A stretch of 64,000 nt of DNA from Bathymodiolus japonicus methanotrophic gill symbiont (GTDB taxonomy: Bacteria > Pseudomonadota > Gammaproteobacteria > Methylococcales > Methylomonadaceae): the NCBI RefSeq assembly GCF_019721995.1, contig NZ_BLYC01000002.1, positions 1-64,000 of the forward strand, written 5' to 3'. Positions 30,425-39,084 of this stretch are shown here, one piece after another. The position numbers were made by a program, and so were the translations under genes. Position 1 is the first letter of the stretch. Every line of letters starts with the position of its first letter. Below the pieces are notes generated by a model. That model saw nothing but the letters and a program-made list of their open reading frames with translations. It ran no database searches and had not been told where the DNA came from.

Positions 30425-30478
30425 TGTGGGTAAGTTCGTGGGAAACGGCTTTATCGTTTTCCATCAGCTTATCCACAC
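30425..30478. other. Strong two-helix stem-loop beside the IS3 orfB end
   Basis: GTGTGGGTAAG pairs with CTTATCCACAC, and inside it GGGAAACG pairs with CGTTTTCC, giving a long hairpin just outside the orfB stop. It may be an IS3 subterminal structure or a terminator; there is no clear T-tract. The stretch 30280-30424 shows no gene. Confidence 0.5.
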
Positions 30479-30690
30479 GTTCCGTAGGAAGTTCACGCTT
30501 TGTCCACATGGAGTCCGCCTGCAGGGACTCTCACGTATAGACCGTTTTTTTTATAATAAACCTCCGCTGGCGTTCGATAGTCCAAGGACTGATGAATTCG
30601 CCTGTGATTGTAAAATTCAAAATAGTCTTTCAGCCCTAAATATGCTTCATTCACTGTCTGAAAGTCATTCAGATAGACCTTTTCATATTT

Positions 30691-31776
30691 CCTGAATTCG
30701 TATAATAAGTGCATAACCCTCTGCAAGTATTGGCTAGACTAACACCTGTTGAATTAAGACAAGACATAGGTGTAAAGTAAACAGCTACCAAACAATTTAC
30801 AGAGGCTACAAATGAGCTATACACACCTATGTCCTGAAGAAAGATATTATATAGAAATTGAATTAAAAAAGGGAACTTCACAGAATAAAATAGCAGAAGC
30901 CTTAGAACGAAGCCAAAGCAATATTTCACGCGAGATTAAACGCAATACAGGTCAAAGAGGCTACAGGCATAAACAAGCCTAAAGAGGTTAAATTAACGGA
31001 TGAAATAAAAGGCATTGTTAATGTTCGCATTGAGGATGACTGGAGTCCTGAGCAGATTGCAGGGCGGTTAAAACAAGAGGGTATAATTAGTCTTCATCAT
31101 GAAACAATCTACCAGCATATTCTGGCGGACAAAAAGGCAGGGGGTGAACTATACAAGCATCTTCGGCATCAGAACAAAACCTATCGCAAGCGGTATGGGT
31201 CAGCCCATAATAGGACAGGAATCCCTAATAGAGTCGATATAGATGAGCGTCCTGAAGAGGTCAACAACCGTGAGCGTATAGGTGATTGGGAGGCAGATAC
31301 AATCATTGGGAAAAATCACAAAGGGGCGATTGTAACGTTGGATGAGCGAGTCTCTAAATTACGGTTGGCCTTCCCTTTAGCGGGGAAAAAGGCTCAATAT
31401 GTATTAGACGCAACTATTTTAATGCTTGATCCTATAAAAAGCTTTGTTAAAACAATTACTTTTTATAACGGGAAAGAGTTTACCCTGCATGAAAAAATAG
31501 CAGAAGCACTAGGTTGTGATACGTATTTTTCGACTCCCTACAGCTCTTGGGAAAGAGGGCAAAATGAGAATGCTAATGGCTTATTAAGACAGTATTTCCC
31601 TAAAGTAATGGAGTTGATTGATGTTACGATAAAAGAGGTTTTTATAGCCGTTGATAAGCTAAATAGTCGCCCTAAAAAGTGTCTCAATTACAAAACACCT
31701 TATGAGGTATTTGAAGAGCTGACTGGGATAGATATGAAGAATTTATTGGGTTATGTACTTATGACTTGAATTCAGG
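30691..31776 (+). mobile_element. IS30-family element
   Basis: 28-bp imperfect inverted repeats begin CCTGAATTC and end with CATAACC on the inner side. A 3-bp TTT is duplicated (30688-30690, 31777-31779), as expected for IS30. It is inserted in the IS3 orfB between SVK and YEKVY. Confidence 0.9.
30811..31769 (+). pseudogene. IS30-family transposase with a frameshift
   Basis: It starts MSYTHLCPEERYYIEIELKK, with the helix-turn-helix NKIAEALERSQSNISREIKRN. The frame stops after YRHKQA near 30980, and the rest is read in another frame: WSPEQIAGRLKQEGIISLHH, GDWEADTIIGKNHKGAIVTL (Asp), FYNGKEFTLHEKIAEALGCD, YSSWERGQNENANGLLRQYFPK (Glu). The core catalytic residues survive, but the frameshift separates them from the DNA-binding domain. 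Note FYNGKEF in place of the more common second-Asp context D-N-G; the second Asp may have been lost. Confidence 0.85.
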
Positions 31777-32188
31777 TTTGACTGATCGCCACAATCGTTC
31801 AACAAAAATATTATCCAATGCGCGGCCTCTGCCATCCATGCTAACACGGATTCCTTTCTCCAATAAGGGCCCTGTAAATCGATTCGTTGTGAATTGACTT
31901 CCCTGGTCCGTATTAAAGATTTCACACTGTGATGAACTTAGTGTTTCATTAAGGGCTGCTATGCAAAAGTCTGCGTCCATTGTCGTACTTAACGCCCAAT
32001 TAAGTACATATCGGCTATGCCAGTCAATAATGGCCATCAGATAGACAAAACCATGCTTCATGCGGATGTAGGTAATATCCGTACTCCAGGCCTGATTGCA
32101 TCGCTCGATCTGCAGGTTTCTCAGTAAATAAGGATAGATCTTATGCTCTGAGTTGCCCTGACTTAGTCTTGGCTTTGGATATACCGCT

Positions 32189-32337
32189 TCCAGCCAGTGA
32201 GGTAGTAATGACGAAGCGGCTTTTGTGCGTAGTCGTTGCGGACGCAGGGCGTTCAGGGCATCTCCCATACGCTGCGTAGGTGAACGAATTATGGCGACAG
32301 GAGTCCCGGAATTTCGTGAGGTAGCATGGCGCGCCTG
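32189..32337 (+). repeat. Partial SE-B, copy 5 (3' 149 bp)
   Basis: Only the 3' half, from TCCAGCCAGTGAGG to GGCGCGCCTG, is present in the IS3 remnant. The 5' half and neighbouring IS3 sequence are deleted. It has CCCATACGCTG where other copies have CCCATCCGCTG. Confidence 0.88.
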
Positions 32338-33301
32338 TTTCAGTTGCCCTATCTGCTTGTACAGATCGTCAACTAAAGCCTGCTGGTCATTATCCTGTTG
32401 TTTCCTTTTAGTCGAGAATGCTTCAGGAATAACCTCTAATACGTAAGCGTCAATTCTCTCCACCTAGACAAGCTACCCCAATTACTTTAGAGGCTTAATT
32501 TTTTCAATCAAGTTCCAGGGCAAAAACTGATCCAGTGCTTCTGGTTCATAATGCCTACCCAGCTTGGGTAGTTCAGTTAATAGGTATTTCAGGTAATCAA
32601 AAGGTTGCAGGTTATTAGCAATGGCTGTTTGCACAAGACTACTAAAGTAGTGCGCTGGCATTTGCACCGCGTGGTGTCTGGTTAAACAGCCAGTTTTTAC
32701 GTCCAATCACAAACGGTTTGATATGCCGTTCAGCTGCATTATTATCAATTTGTATATTACCGTCATCAATATAGCGGATCAAGCTACCCCACTGGTTAAT
32801 AGTGTAACGAATGGCTTTACCTATTGCGCTGTCCTTTGCTGTCTTGGTAAGGTTGTTATCGCACCACTGCTTTAACTCTTCCAGTAAAGGTTTGCTTTTT
32901 TCCTGGCGCTGTAAATAACGTTGCTCTATCGTCAGGTCTTTGCTCTGTTTTTCAAGTGCATACAGTCGGGCAAACTTACGTAATGCGGTTTGAGCCAGCC
33001 CCATTTTATTCTTGCGACTCTCTTTAGGGAGGGCTTTTAGCGCTTCATCGAATTTACGCCGCGCATGTGCCATACACCCCGCGAGGATACAATCATCTGA
33101 TGCCAGTGCATGATAGCCTGCATAGCCATCTACTTGCAAGTGACCTGAAAAGGCCCGCAAGAAGCTTTCAGCATGCGCTCCTGCCCGCGTTGACTGATAA
33201 TCATGCAAAACGATCGGGTGCTCGGATTCATGCCCACCACTCTGATAGAGCCACATATAGGATTTCGATTTCGTCTCTCGACCATCCCGAATCACATTTA
33301 A

Positions 33302-33915
33302 CCCATCTTCGTCACTATTGATGATGTAGTTGTTATAAATCAATTGGTTGAAATTTTAAAAAGTAGCCAGTTGGCACTACAGATTTTGTGTTTTTGTATA
33401 AAACGTTGGATTTTTTAGAGTATTTTTGTCGCATGTAAATTACACTCAAATAATGATGATTTTTTTGACAAAAGTCAATGAATTTATCGACAAAAATAAT
33501 ATAAATGGCACTACAAAACTTTCAAAAAAAACACCATTGATTTTAAAGAGAATTTTTCGACCGCTGAAAATCAGGGAAACGGAGCCTAAGCGAAGTGATG
33601 ATTTTTAGTCCGCGATAGCCGTAGGGCCGTTGTTTTGTCGGAGTCTGAGCGTTAGCGAAGGTGGAGACAAAATAAAAGGCCATCCGACACGGCGTCAAGT
33701 CATTTGGAGCCTATGTTCCGACCCCTTGTTGGGTCGGGACGAGGTGACGAGGACGAATCGGGGCCGCCGGAGGCATAAGTGGTCGCGTTAAGTTTTTGCT
33801 GCTTGCTTGGGCTGGGATGCCCAAAACAAGCTTTCGCAAAAATAGCGACTCCCCGAAAAAAATCGCTTAAACCGATGAATCAATGGCTTAGAAAGATGAA
33901 AGTGACGAAGATGGG
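33302..33915. repeat. MITE-2 copy 2, carrying SE-A copy 4
   Basis: Same ends as copy 1, flanked by TTAA (33298-33301, 33916-33919). The second IS66 copy has the empty site cacatttaaggttg near 60040, which proves TTAA duplication on insertion. Confidence 0.92.
33562..33855 (+). repeat. Structured element SE-A, copy 4
   Basis: Located in MITE-2 between ttcgac and aaaaaaatcgc; the other MITE-2 has ttcgacaaaaaatcgc. One additional A at the right end is the only change. Confidence 0.9.
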
Positions 33916-34742
33916 TTAAGGTTGTTTCATCGGCCTGGAGGATCTTCTGTAGAATCAGCAGAGCATGCAGTCGATCATAAAAGGGCTGGAGCAATTCAGC
34001 GGACTTTAATACCCAGTTAGATAGCGTGGCACGAGAAAGGTCAACACTTAAGCGCTTGAAAATGGTTTCCTGCCGGTAAAGTGGCAGGCTATCCATGAAC
34101 TTGGCGACAATAATGTAAGCTAATAAACTTGCCGAGGCAAAACTACGAGGAATGGGCTGTGCGGGTTTTGGTGCACTGATAATGCCATTTTCACAGGCGC
34201 GGGAGCCATACTTGATCTGTATATGTTCAATGACTTTGATCTGGTCAGGAATGATTTCTAACTGCTCTGACTTGTCTTCGCCAGCCTCATGCAATGCATG
34301 ACCGCAGGCACAAGCACGCTCTGCTTCGGGTAATTCATAACGGATAACTTCGCGCGGGATATCTCTGGATAATGGCTTGAGGCCTGGCTTTTTACGCTGA
34401 TAGCTTAGGGTTTCTTCAGGGTCGGAATCATCCTGCTTTAAGCTATCAAGAATGGACTCCGCTTCATTAACCAACTCCATTTGACCCGGACATTTCTCAC
34501 TGGAGGCGCCAAAACGCTTATGTTGCAACAGACGAGACTGCTCCTCATGCCATGTCAGTTTTTCCTGTAATTGATCCACTGTCGACTGATAGTCCAGCAC
34601 CATTTTGTGCAGTACATTCGTCTCGTCTGGCAGTGTTTCAGGAAGTGATTTCATGGTGTTTATTATACCGCAAAACAGGGTTAAATAATCATTTAACTGG
34701 CTCTTTTATTAGATATTTTCCACGTAAAATAACGGCAACAAA

Positions 34743-35087
34743 TCAATTATTTATTAAGCCAGAAATAGCGGTATGAGCTTGCGCTTGCCGATAGGATAAC
34801 CAGTGTAATTCACGTAAGGTTAATGATAACGGATGTTCGTTTAACTCGGTTGGCCACTGAAACTTCCCCTTATCCAGGCGCCGATAATAAAGCCAGAACC
34901 CATTACACTCCCAATAGAGTATTTTCAGTTTATCGCGAGAGCGGTTACAAAAGACAAAAATACTTCCGGCAAAGGGATCATGGCCAAACTGTTCCGAAAC
35001 AATCAGTGACAGACCATTGATAGATTTACGCATATCAGTAACGCCGGTCGCCAAAAACACTTGATTAACAACAAGTCCGTTTATCAT
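34743..35087 (-). CDS. tnpB: IS66 accessory protein TnpB
   Basis: The 114-aa IS66 Orf2 protein shows its hallmarks: VFLATGVTDMRKSINGLSLI, DPFAGSIFVFCNRSRDKLKI, LYWECNGFWLYYRRLDKGKF. The start codon overlaps the tnpA stop (ATGA type) and 88 bp separate it from tnpC. It is required for IS66 transposition. The gene is intact, identical as far as I compared to that at 60717, but its partners here are broken. Confidence 0.9.
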   Translation of the reverse strand: MINGLVVNQVFLATGVTDMRKSINGLSLIVSEQFGHDPFAGSIFVFCNRSRDKLKILYWECNGFWLYYRRLDKGKFQWPTELNEHPLSLTLRELHWLSYRQAQAHTAISGLINN

Positions 35088-35299
35088 GAGATAGACCTAA
35101 CCAGTTTCAGAAGCGGCTTTAATGATGCAAGTTCTGTACTGGCACAAATTTCCAGACTGAAGCCATTAGAATGAGTCACTTTGATAACTGATGAATCAGC
35201 AGGTACGCCTGATCCGTTCAACATGTCCTCTGCAACCAGTGTTACCGGAACCAATTGCTTGGCTTGTAACACTGGTGGAGCGAGCGAACTGAATTGCTT
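35084..35299 (-). pseudogene. tnpA: IS66 tnpA, N-terminally truncated
   Basis: Only the C-terminal part (VLQAKQLVPVTLVAEDMLNG to LLKLVRSIS) remains. The helix-turn-helix region seen in the second copy (61399) is deleted at 35299. Confidence 0.85.
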
Positions 35300-35398
35300 C
35301 TTAACCTAGCTGTTATTAAAGCGTCAGGTTATTTTACATATTATTATTTACTAATGTTCTGTGCGAGTAAAAATGAGAACCCAGCTAAGTTTATGCTG

Positions 35399-35422
35399 AA
35401 AATGTGAAGCGCATCACATTTT
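35399..35422. promoter_or_regulatory. Orphan CRP/Vfr-type operator
   Basis: AATGTGAAGCGCATCACATT matches the CRP consensus TGTGA-N6-TCACA perfectly in both half-sites and is flanked by further A/T symmetry. It lies in a 200-bp gene-free remnant between IS66 and MITE-1, so the gene it served has probably been removed. Confidence 0.6.
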
Positions 35423-35498
35423 TTCAAGGTGCGTGTTTTTTATCTTTTTACTGCCTCCAACAAGGCTGGAACTGTAGCGCTAAGTCTATTAATACAAA

Positions 35499-35702
35499 CT
35501 GAAGTTTCCCAATAATTATTTATGGTAAAATTGAAACTATGCTACAACTATATGAAAAAAACAGTCTTTTCATTCGTTTCAAATGCTATTGTCTAAGGGG
35601 AATTAAGTAGGGGTTTGCTATAAACATGGCAAAACCACCTAAAATAAACCTCGATACACCAGCATTGTGTATTTCAGCTACTCAATAATTGGGAAACTTC
35701 AG
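35499..35702. repeat. MITE-1 copy 2, uninterrupted (204 bp)
   Basis: Complete with both CTGAAGTTTCCC ends. Its right neighbour is IS-beta, starting cttcagtaa; its left flank (aatacaaa) does not match, so no target duplication survives here. Confidence 0.9.
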
Positions 35703-36358
35703 CTTCAGTAATGCCATAACGTTTTAAAATTAAGACCACACTCACCCGTAGCAACCAGTCCCAGGGTATACTTGCTTTACGAAACACCCAGGATAATGCG
35801 GCTACTTTGAAATCTCCAAGGCTTGCTCGCTCAAACTTAGCCCAGCAAACAGAGTTCATTAGCAGTATGCACGTTAAACAAGCGCCCAACCAAGCGGCTT
35901 GAATCCGTGTCAAAGCCGCTCCGGGTTTTAGCTGATTGAGCGCATCATTTAAATCGTCAATATAGCTTTGGATAAAGGTGGCTGGGGCATTCATTAACAT
36001 GGGCTTACACCGATAAAATTACAACAACCTCAGAATACCTGATTTTACCTTCTCAATCGCTGAAAATCATGGAAACGGAGCTTAGCGAAGTGGTGATTTT
36101 TAGTCCCTGATAGGCGACAGGGCAATTCGCTGATTCGACGTGTGCTAGCAGCACGCGAGAGGAGCAAGAATTGTATTCCGAATAGCCGTCCAGCCAGTGA
36201 GGTAGTAATGACGAAGCGGCTTTTGTGCGTAGTCGTTGCGGACGCAGGGCGTTCAGGGCATCTCCCATCCGCTGCGTAGGTGAACGAATTATGGCGACAG
36301 GAGTCCCGGAATTTCGTGAGGTAGCATGGCGCGCCTGATCAAAAACTTGAACATCGAG
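35703..36358 (-). pseudogene. IS-beta copy c, 5' third only, carrying SE-B
   Basis: The minus strand reads MLMNAPATFIQSYIDDLNDA to VLILKRYGITE, then MITE-1. The left end CTCGATGTTCAAG (36358) abuts an IS-alpha 3' fragment. The missing remainder, starting at the same codons (TEGVLAFDESD), occurs at 63019. Confidence 0.85.
36058..36337 (+). repeat. Structured element SE-B, copy 6
   Basis: At the IS-beta site ctcaat/atcaaaaac with an exact junction. It shares the GAATTGTATTCC variant with the copy at 24344, showing that the pair spread with IS-beta. Confidence 0.9.
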
Positions 36359-36429
36359 TTACAGTGCTTTATGAGCTCTCTTGTGGCGAGGTTAGTTTCA
36401 CGGCCTCAATTGATAGGGGAACACTGATG
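36359..36429 (+). repeat. IS-alpha right-end fragment
   Basis: The last about 70 bp of IS-alpha (ttacagtgctttatgagc to gggaacactgatg), left beside IS-beta copy c. Confidence 0.85.
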
Positions 36430-36529
36430 TATATTTATGCAAGAGTAGTATCCACTATAAATTATAGGGGGTTCTTTTTTTATTTTCTCGGCAAGTTGTG
36501 GGATGGGCAGTTGATGATTATATGCGAAC

Positions 36530-36835
36530 ATCATTATGTATCAGATGTTGTATTGCGTCACTCAGATAAAGGGGGCCAATATGCAAGCTATGAGTATCGT
36601 CAATACTTGGATATCATGCAGATGCAGCAGAGAATGAGTCGAAAAGGCAACTGTAGGGACAATGGGCGCTAACAGAGCGCTTTTTCCGCAGTCTTGAGGA
36701 TGAGGATAGATTACAACTACTTTAGAACCAAAGAAGTAGCAACCAATGGCATTATTGACGTGTGGCTTTTTATAACGGCAAACGTACGCACTCAAAACTA
36801 GCTTATCAATCAACATTACAATTTGAGCGAGTAGT
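36530..36835 (+). pseudogene. Second IS3-family orfB fragment, degenerate
   Basis: Translation across frames gives LRHSDKGGQYASYEYRQYL, MSRKGNCRDNG, ERFFRSLEDE, and FYNGKRTHSKLAYQSTLQFE. This is the C-terminal half of an IS3-type integrase (HSD.G.QYAS, SRKGNCWDN, E). Several frameshifts and stops are present, and the Trp before Asp in the GNCWDN motif is Arg. It is unrelated to the IS3 copy at 30493. Confidence 0.75.
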
Positions 36836-36920
36836 TATAGGGAAGCGTCTTAAAAAAGTGTCCGGTTTTGTTGACCATTACAAGTATGACCGGGCCTGAA
36901 CTTGCACATATGACTACTTT

Positions 36921-37109
36921 CTATTTGTCTAATAATTCCTGTATTAAGATATCACAGGAGCCGCAGCCAGTATTTGCTCCGGTGGCGGATTCGATTTTAT
37001 CTAATGTATCTACGCCTTTGGCAATCAATTGCTCAATTTTTTCCTTGCTGGTTCCAGTGCAGGTGCAAATAACGGTTTCTTTTGGCCTGGAACTGTTATC
37101 TGTATTCAT
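36921..37109 (-). CDS. BFD-like [2Fe-2S]-binding protein
   Basis: A 62-aa protein with four Cys in the bacterioferritin-associated-ferredoxin arrangement: CTCTGTSKEKIEQLI near the start and TGANTGCGSC near residue 50. BFD domains bind a 2Fe-2S cluster and serve in iron release from bacterioferritin or as modules in nitrite and nitrate reductases. No bacterioferritin is nearby, so its partner is unknown. It reads toward IS3 debris and is the next gene after a small interrupted gene. The size is normal and it appears intact. Confidence 0.78.
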   Translation of the reverse strand: MNTDNSSRPKETVICTCTGTSKEKIEQLIAKGVDTLDKIESATGANTGCGSCDILIQELLDK

Positions 37110-37144
37110 TAGAAAGTCTCATTGCTGTTTTCACGTAGTGGGTA

Positions 37145-37664
37145 TTAATCTTTCTGAAGCAGGGTATATAGACGCCGCCATCGCTGAAAATCATGGAAAC
37201 GGAGCTTAGCGAAGTGGTGATTTTTAGTCCCTGATAGGCGACAGGGCAATTCGCTGATTCGACGTGTGCTAGCAGCACGCGAGAGGAGCAAGAATTGCAT
37301 TCCGAATAGCCGTCCAGCCAGTGAGGTAGTAATGACGAAGCGGCTTTTGTGCGTAGTCGTTGCGGACGCAGGGCGTTCAGGGCATCTCCCATCCGCTGCG
37401 TAGATGAACGAATTATGGCGACAGGAGTCCCGGAATTTCGTGAGGTAGCATGGCGCGCCTGTCTTGCTCCAGGCTATTATTAGGAGTACTGGTATCAGCT
37501 CGTTTATACCAATACTCGGCATTATCCAGGTCGCCCTCTACCCGGTGTAAATAGCCATGAATCAAACAAGCCATCGTATCTGAATAAGGCTGGATTTTCC
37601 GGTGTGCGGCATCCCAGTTCCCCTGCTTTGCCGTGTCTAATACTGCCAGGTAATCTAAGTTCAT
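37145..37664 (-). pseudogene. Small TPR-like hypothetical gene interrupted by SE-B
   Basis: Starting MNLDYLAVLDTAKQGNWDAA, it contains YLHRVEGDLDNAEYWYKRAD, a TPR-like helix pair, and reaches SLEQ at 37462. Removing the 280-bp SE-B exactly restores the frame as SLEQEWRRLYTLLQKD followed by TAA at 37145. The original protein would be about 79 aa. It is a conserved-looking small gene of unknown function, broken solely by the SE insertion. The element lies antisense to the gene, which excludes removal by splicing. Confidence 0.75.
37182..37461 (+). repeat. Structured element SE-B, copy 7, in a chromosomal gene
   Basis: The junctions gccgccat/tcttgctcc rejoin to a continuous coding sequence. This shows that SE-B does not only hit IS DNA. 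It has one variant base (GCGTAGATGAACG). Confidence 0.92.
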
Positions 37665-37704
37665 CTTTAGCTTTATTTGTAAGTTATAGTTACCGAATAT
37701 ACTA

Positions 37705-38877
37705 TCAGCTACTGATAGACTGAGCTAGTCCCTGGTGATAGAGGGCGGCGACCAGATTTGCCTGATAAACCATGCCGACCAGCCGGTGCTGATCATTAAT
37801 AATAGGAATTTGGCGGTGTCCCTGTAAGGTCATTAATGGAATCAGTTCTACGATATGAGCTGTTTCAGCCAAGGTAACCACCGTCCGGCTCATGATATGT
37901 CCTACAGCCTCAGGTTTACTGGTTTTAATATGGGCGGTGCGACGAATAAAACTGCGTAATTGTTCTTGCAGGTTATCATATGCGTTTAAATTGATATATT
38001 TAAAAAAATCATGTTGGGTAATAATACCTATAACACGGTTCACGCTATCCACAACCGGGATGACTTTGGTTTTTTCTGTTTGCATTATTTGCCAGGCATC
38101 TTCTACTTCTGTGCCATATTCAACTGTACAGATATCACGCTCCATGATATCAGCACAGATTATATTCCCTCGCACACGTTTAAAGGTATTCATTTCAGTA
38201 TTGCTCAGTAGATGGCTTAGTTTGGTAGCAGTGATATCGACAAAACTGTCAGAATTCTGTAATGCCTGTTCAATATCCTTAGTAGAAATACCTATTTTAT
38301 GGCGCGCGGTTTGTGCAGTGTGGTTCTGCTTTGTTGTGTTTGCCTCTGTTGCAAATGCGCTGGGGTAGTCTCGATTTAATACCCAGCGATTGATAATAAT
38401 CGCGAGCAGTACCATCAATCCAACATTAATACCTACCGGTATTAGTAGAAACGAATAGCCCAGTTCGCTAATGTTCTCACTCATAACAGGAGCCAGCGCT
38501 GTTGCTGTAGCAGGGGGATGCAAGCAGCGTAATAACAACATAAGCAGAACTGAACCACCCACAGCTGCAGCAGCAGATGAAGCTGTTTCGCTTATATAAA
38601 GAGCAATGCTCATACCAACAAATGCTGAACATACTTGCCCGCTGAAAACAGGCCAGGGTTGCGCCAGGGGGCTGTCAGGAATGAAAAATAAAATGACGGC
38701 GGTTGCCCCCATTGAAGCAACAAGTATTGGTGAGTTAGGCAGGGCAGCGAGAGATTGGGTAGTGAGGGCAACAAAAAAAATAGCACAGAAACAGGCAAGC
38801 ATAGAGAGAATTTTTGCTTTCAGGTTAAGCTGTACTGGGTCAACAGTAAGTGCCTGGATTAAAAGTATTAATTTCAT
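37705..38877 (-). CDS. HPP-family membrane protein with CBS-domain pair
   Basis: The N-terminal half has four to five transmembrane helices with the HPP motif in LLLRCLHPPATATALAP and the conserved PNSPILVASMGATAVILF. A linker leads to two CBS domains (IMERDICTVEYGTEVEDAWQ to GIITQHDF; HIMSRTVVTLAETAHIVELI to PIINDQHRLVGMVYQ). HPP proteins include plant plastid nitrite transporters, and bacterial ones often lie near nitrogen-oxide genes. A role in nitrite transport is plausible here but is inference. The CBS pair suggests control by adenine nucleotides. Length 390 aa, intact; start MKLILLIQALTVDPVQ. Confidence 0.88.
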   Translation of the reverse strand: MKLILLIQALTVDPVQLNLKAKILSMLACFCAIFFVALTTQSLAALPNSPILVASMGATAVILFFIPDSPLAQPWPVFSGQVCSAFVGMSIALYISETASSAAAAVGGSVLLMLLLRCLHPPATATALAPVMSENISELGYSFLLIPVGINVGLMVLLAIIINRWVLNRDYPSAFATEANTTKQNHTAQTARHKIGISTKDIEQALQNSDSFVDITATKLSHLLSNTEMNTFKRVRGNIICADIMERDICTVEYGTEVEDAWQIMQTEKTKVIPVVDSVNRVIGIITQHDFFKYINLNAYDNLQEQLRSFIRRTAHIKTSKPEAVGHIMSRTVVTLAETAHIVELIPLMTLQGHRQIPIINDQHRLVGMVYQANLVAALYHQGLAQSISS

Positions 38878-39039
38878 TATTAGCTTACTTAAATTAGGGT
38901 GATGCTATAAATAAAGCTAGTTTTGCGCGATAAAGCAAGTGTTGTCAATAAAATTATTTACGGGATTTAATTAATTCAGGGAACGCCTGGAATTAATTTC
39001 TGAGCATATTCTTAAATAGTTCAAGAATAGATGCAGTAT

Positions 39040-39074
39040 AAAAGCCCGGTAACAACCATGTTACCGGGCTTTGG
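39040..39074 (-). terminator. Rho-independent terminator after the peroxidase gene
   Basis: AAAGCCCGGTAACA and TGTTACCGGGCTTT form a 14-bp stem with a short loop. On the minus strand it is followed by TTTTAT, directly downstream of the peroxidase stop at 39085. Confidence 0.85.
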
Positions 39075-39084
39075 GTGAGGAGGA

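Larger units (their letters stand above)
30493..32442 (-). pseudogene. IS3-family orfA/orfB remnant, broken by IS30 and a partial SE-B
   Basis: On the minus strand an OrfA tail (VIPEAFSTKRKQQDNDQQAL, then DDLYKQIGQLK) is followed by a truncated SE-B. OrfB then reads CNQAWSTDITYIRMKHGFVYLMAI with IDWHSRY, FNTDQGSQFT and GRALDNIFVERLWRSVK, the DDE core of IS3 integrases. An IS30 element interrupts it, and the C-terminus resumes at 30690: YEKVYLNDFQTVNEAY, NHRRIHQSLDYRTPAEVY. The OrfA/OrfB junction is deleted under the SE-B fragment, and the 5' end is cut by IS66 at 32443. Inactive. Confidence 0.85.
32482..34654 (-). pseudogene. tnpC: IS66 tnpC transposase, interrupted and frameshifted
   Basis: The N-terminal part (34654 to 33920) has the leucine-rich coiled start, the LLQHKRFGASSEK motif and ACACGHALHEAGED (zinc-binding-like). 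It also has YGSRACENGIISAPKPAQPIP, SASLLAYIIVAKFMDSLPLYR and LQADETTL (catalytic Asp). After MITE-2 it resumes NVIRDGRETKSKSYMWLYQS, then LQVDGYAGYHAL (Asp), CMAHARRKFDEALK and NNAAERHIKPFVIGRKNWLF (Glu). A frameshift near 32660 separates the C-terminal HYFSSLVQTAIANNLQPFDY. It cannot produce an active transposase. Confidence 0.88.
32443..35299 (-). mobile_element. IS66-family element, copy 1, 5' truncated and interrupted by MITE-2
   Basis: The end GTAAGCGTCAATT at 32443 is a typical IS66 terminus and matches the end of copy 2 at 61480. The order tnpA-tnpB-tnpC is on the minus strand. The tnpA start and the other terminus are deleted at 35299. MITE-2, itself carrying SE-A, splits tnpC. The next 199 bp (35300-35498) hold only a CRP-like site that I can recognise. 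Confidence 0.9.
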
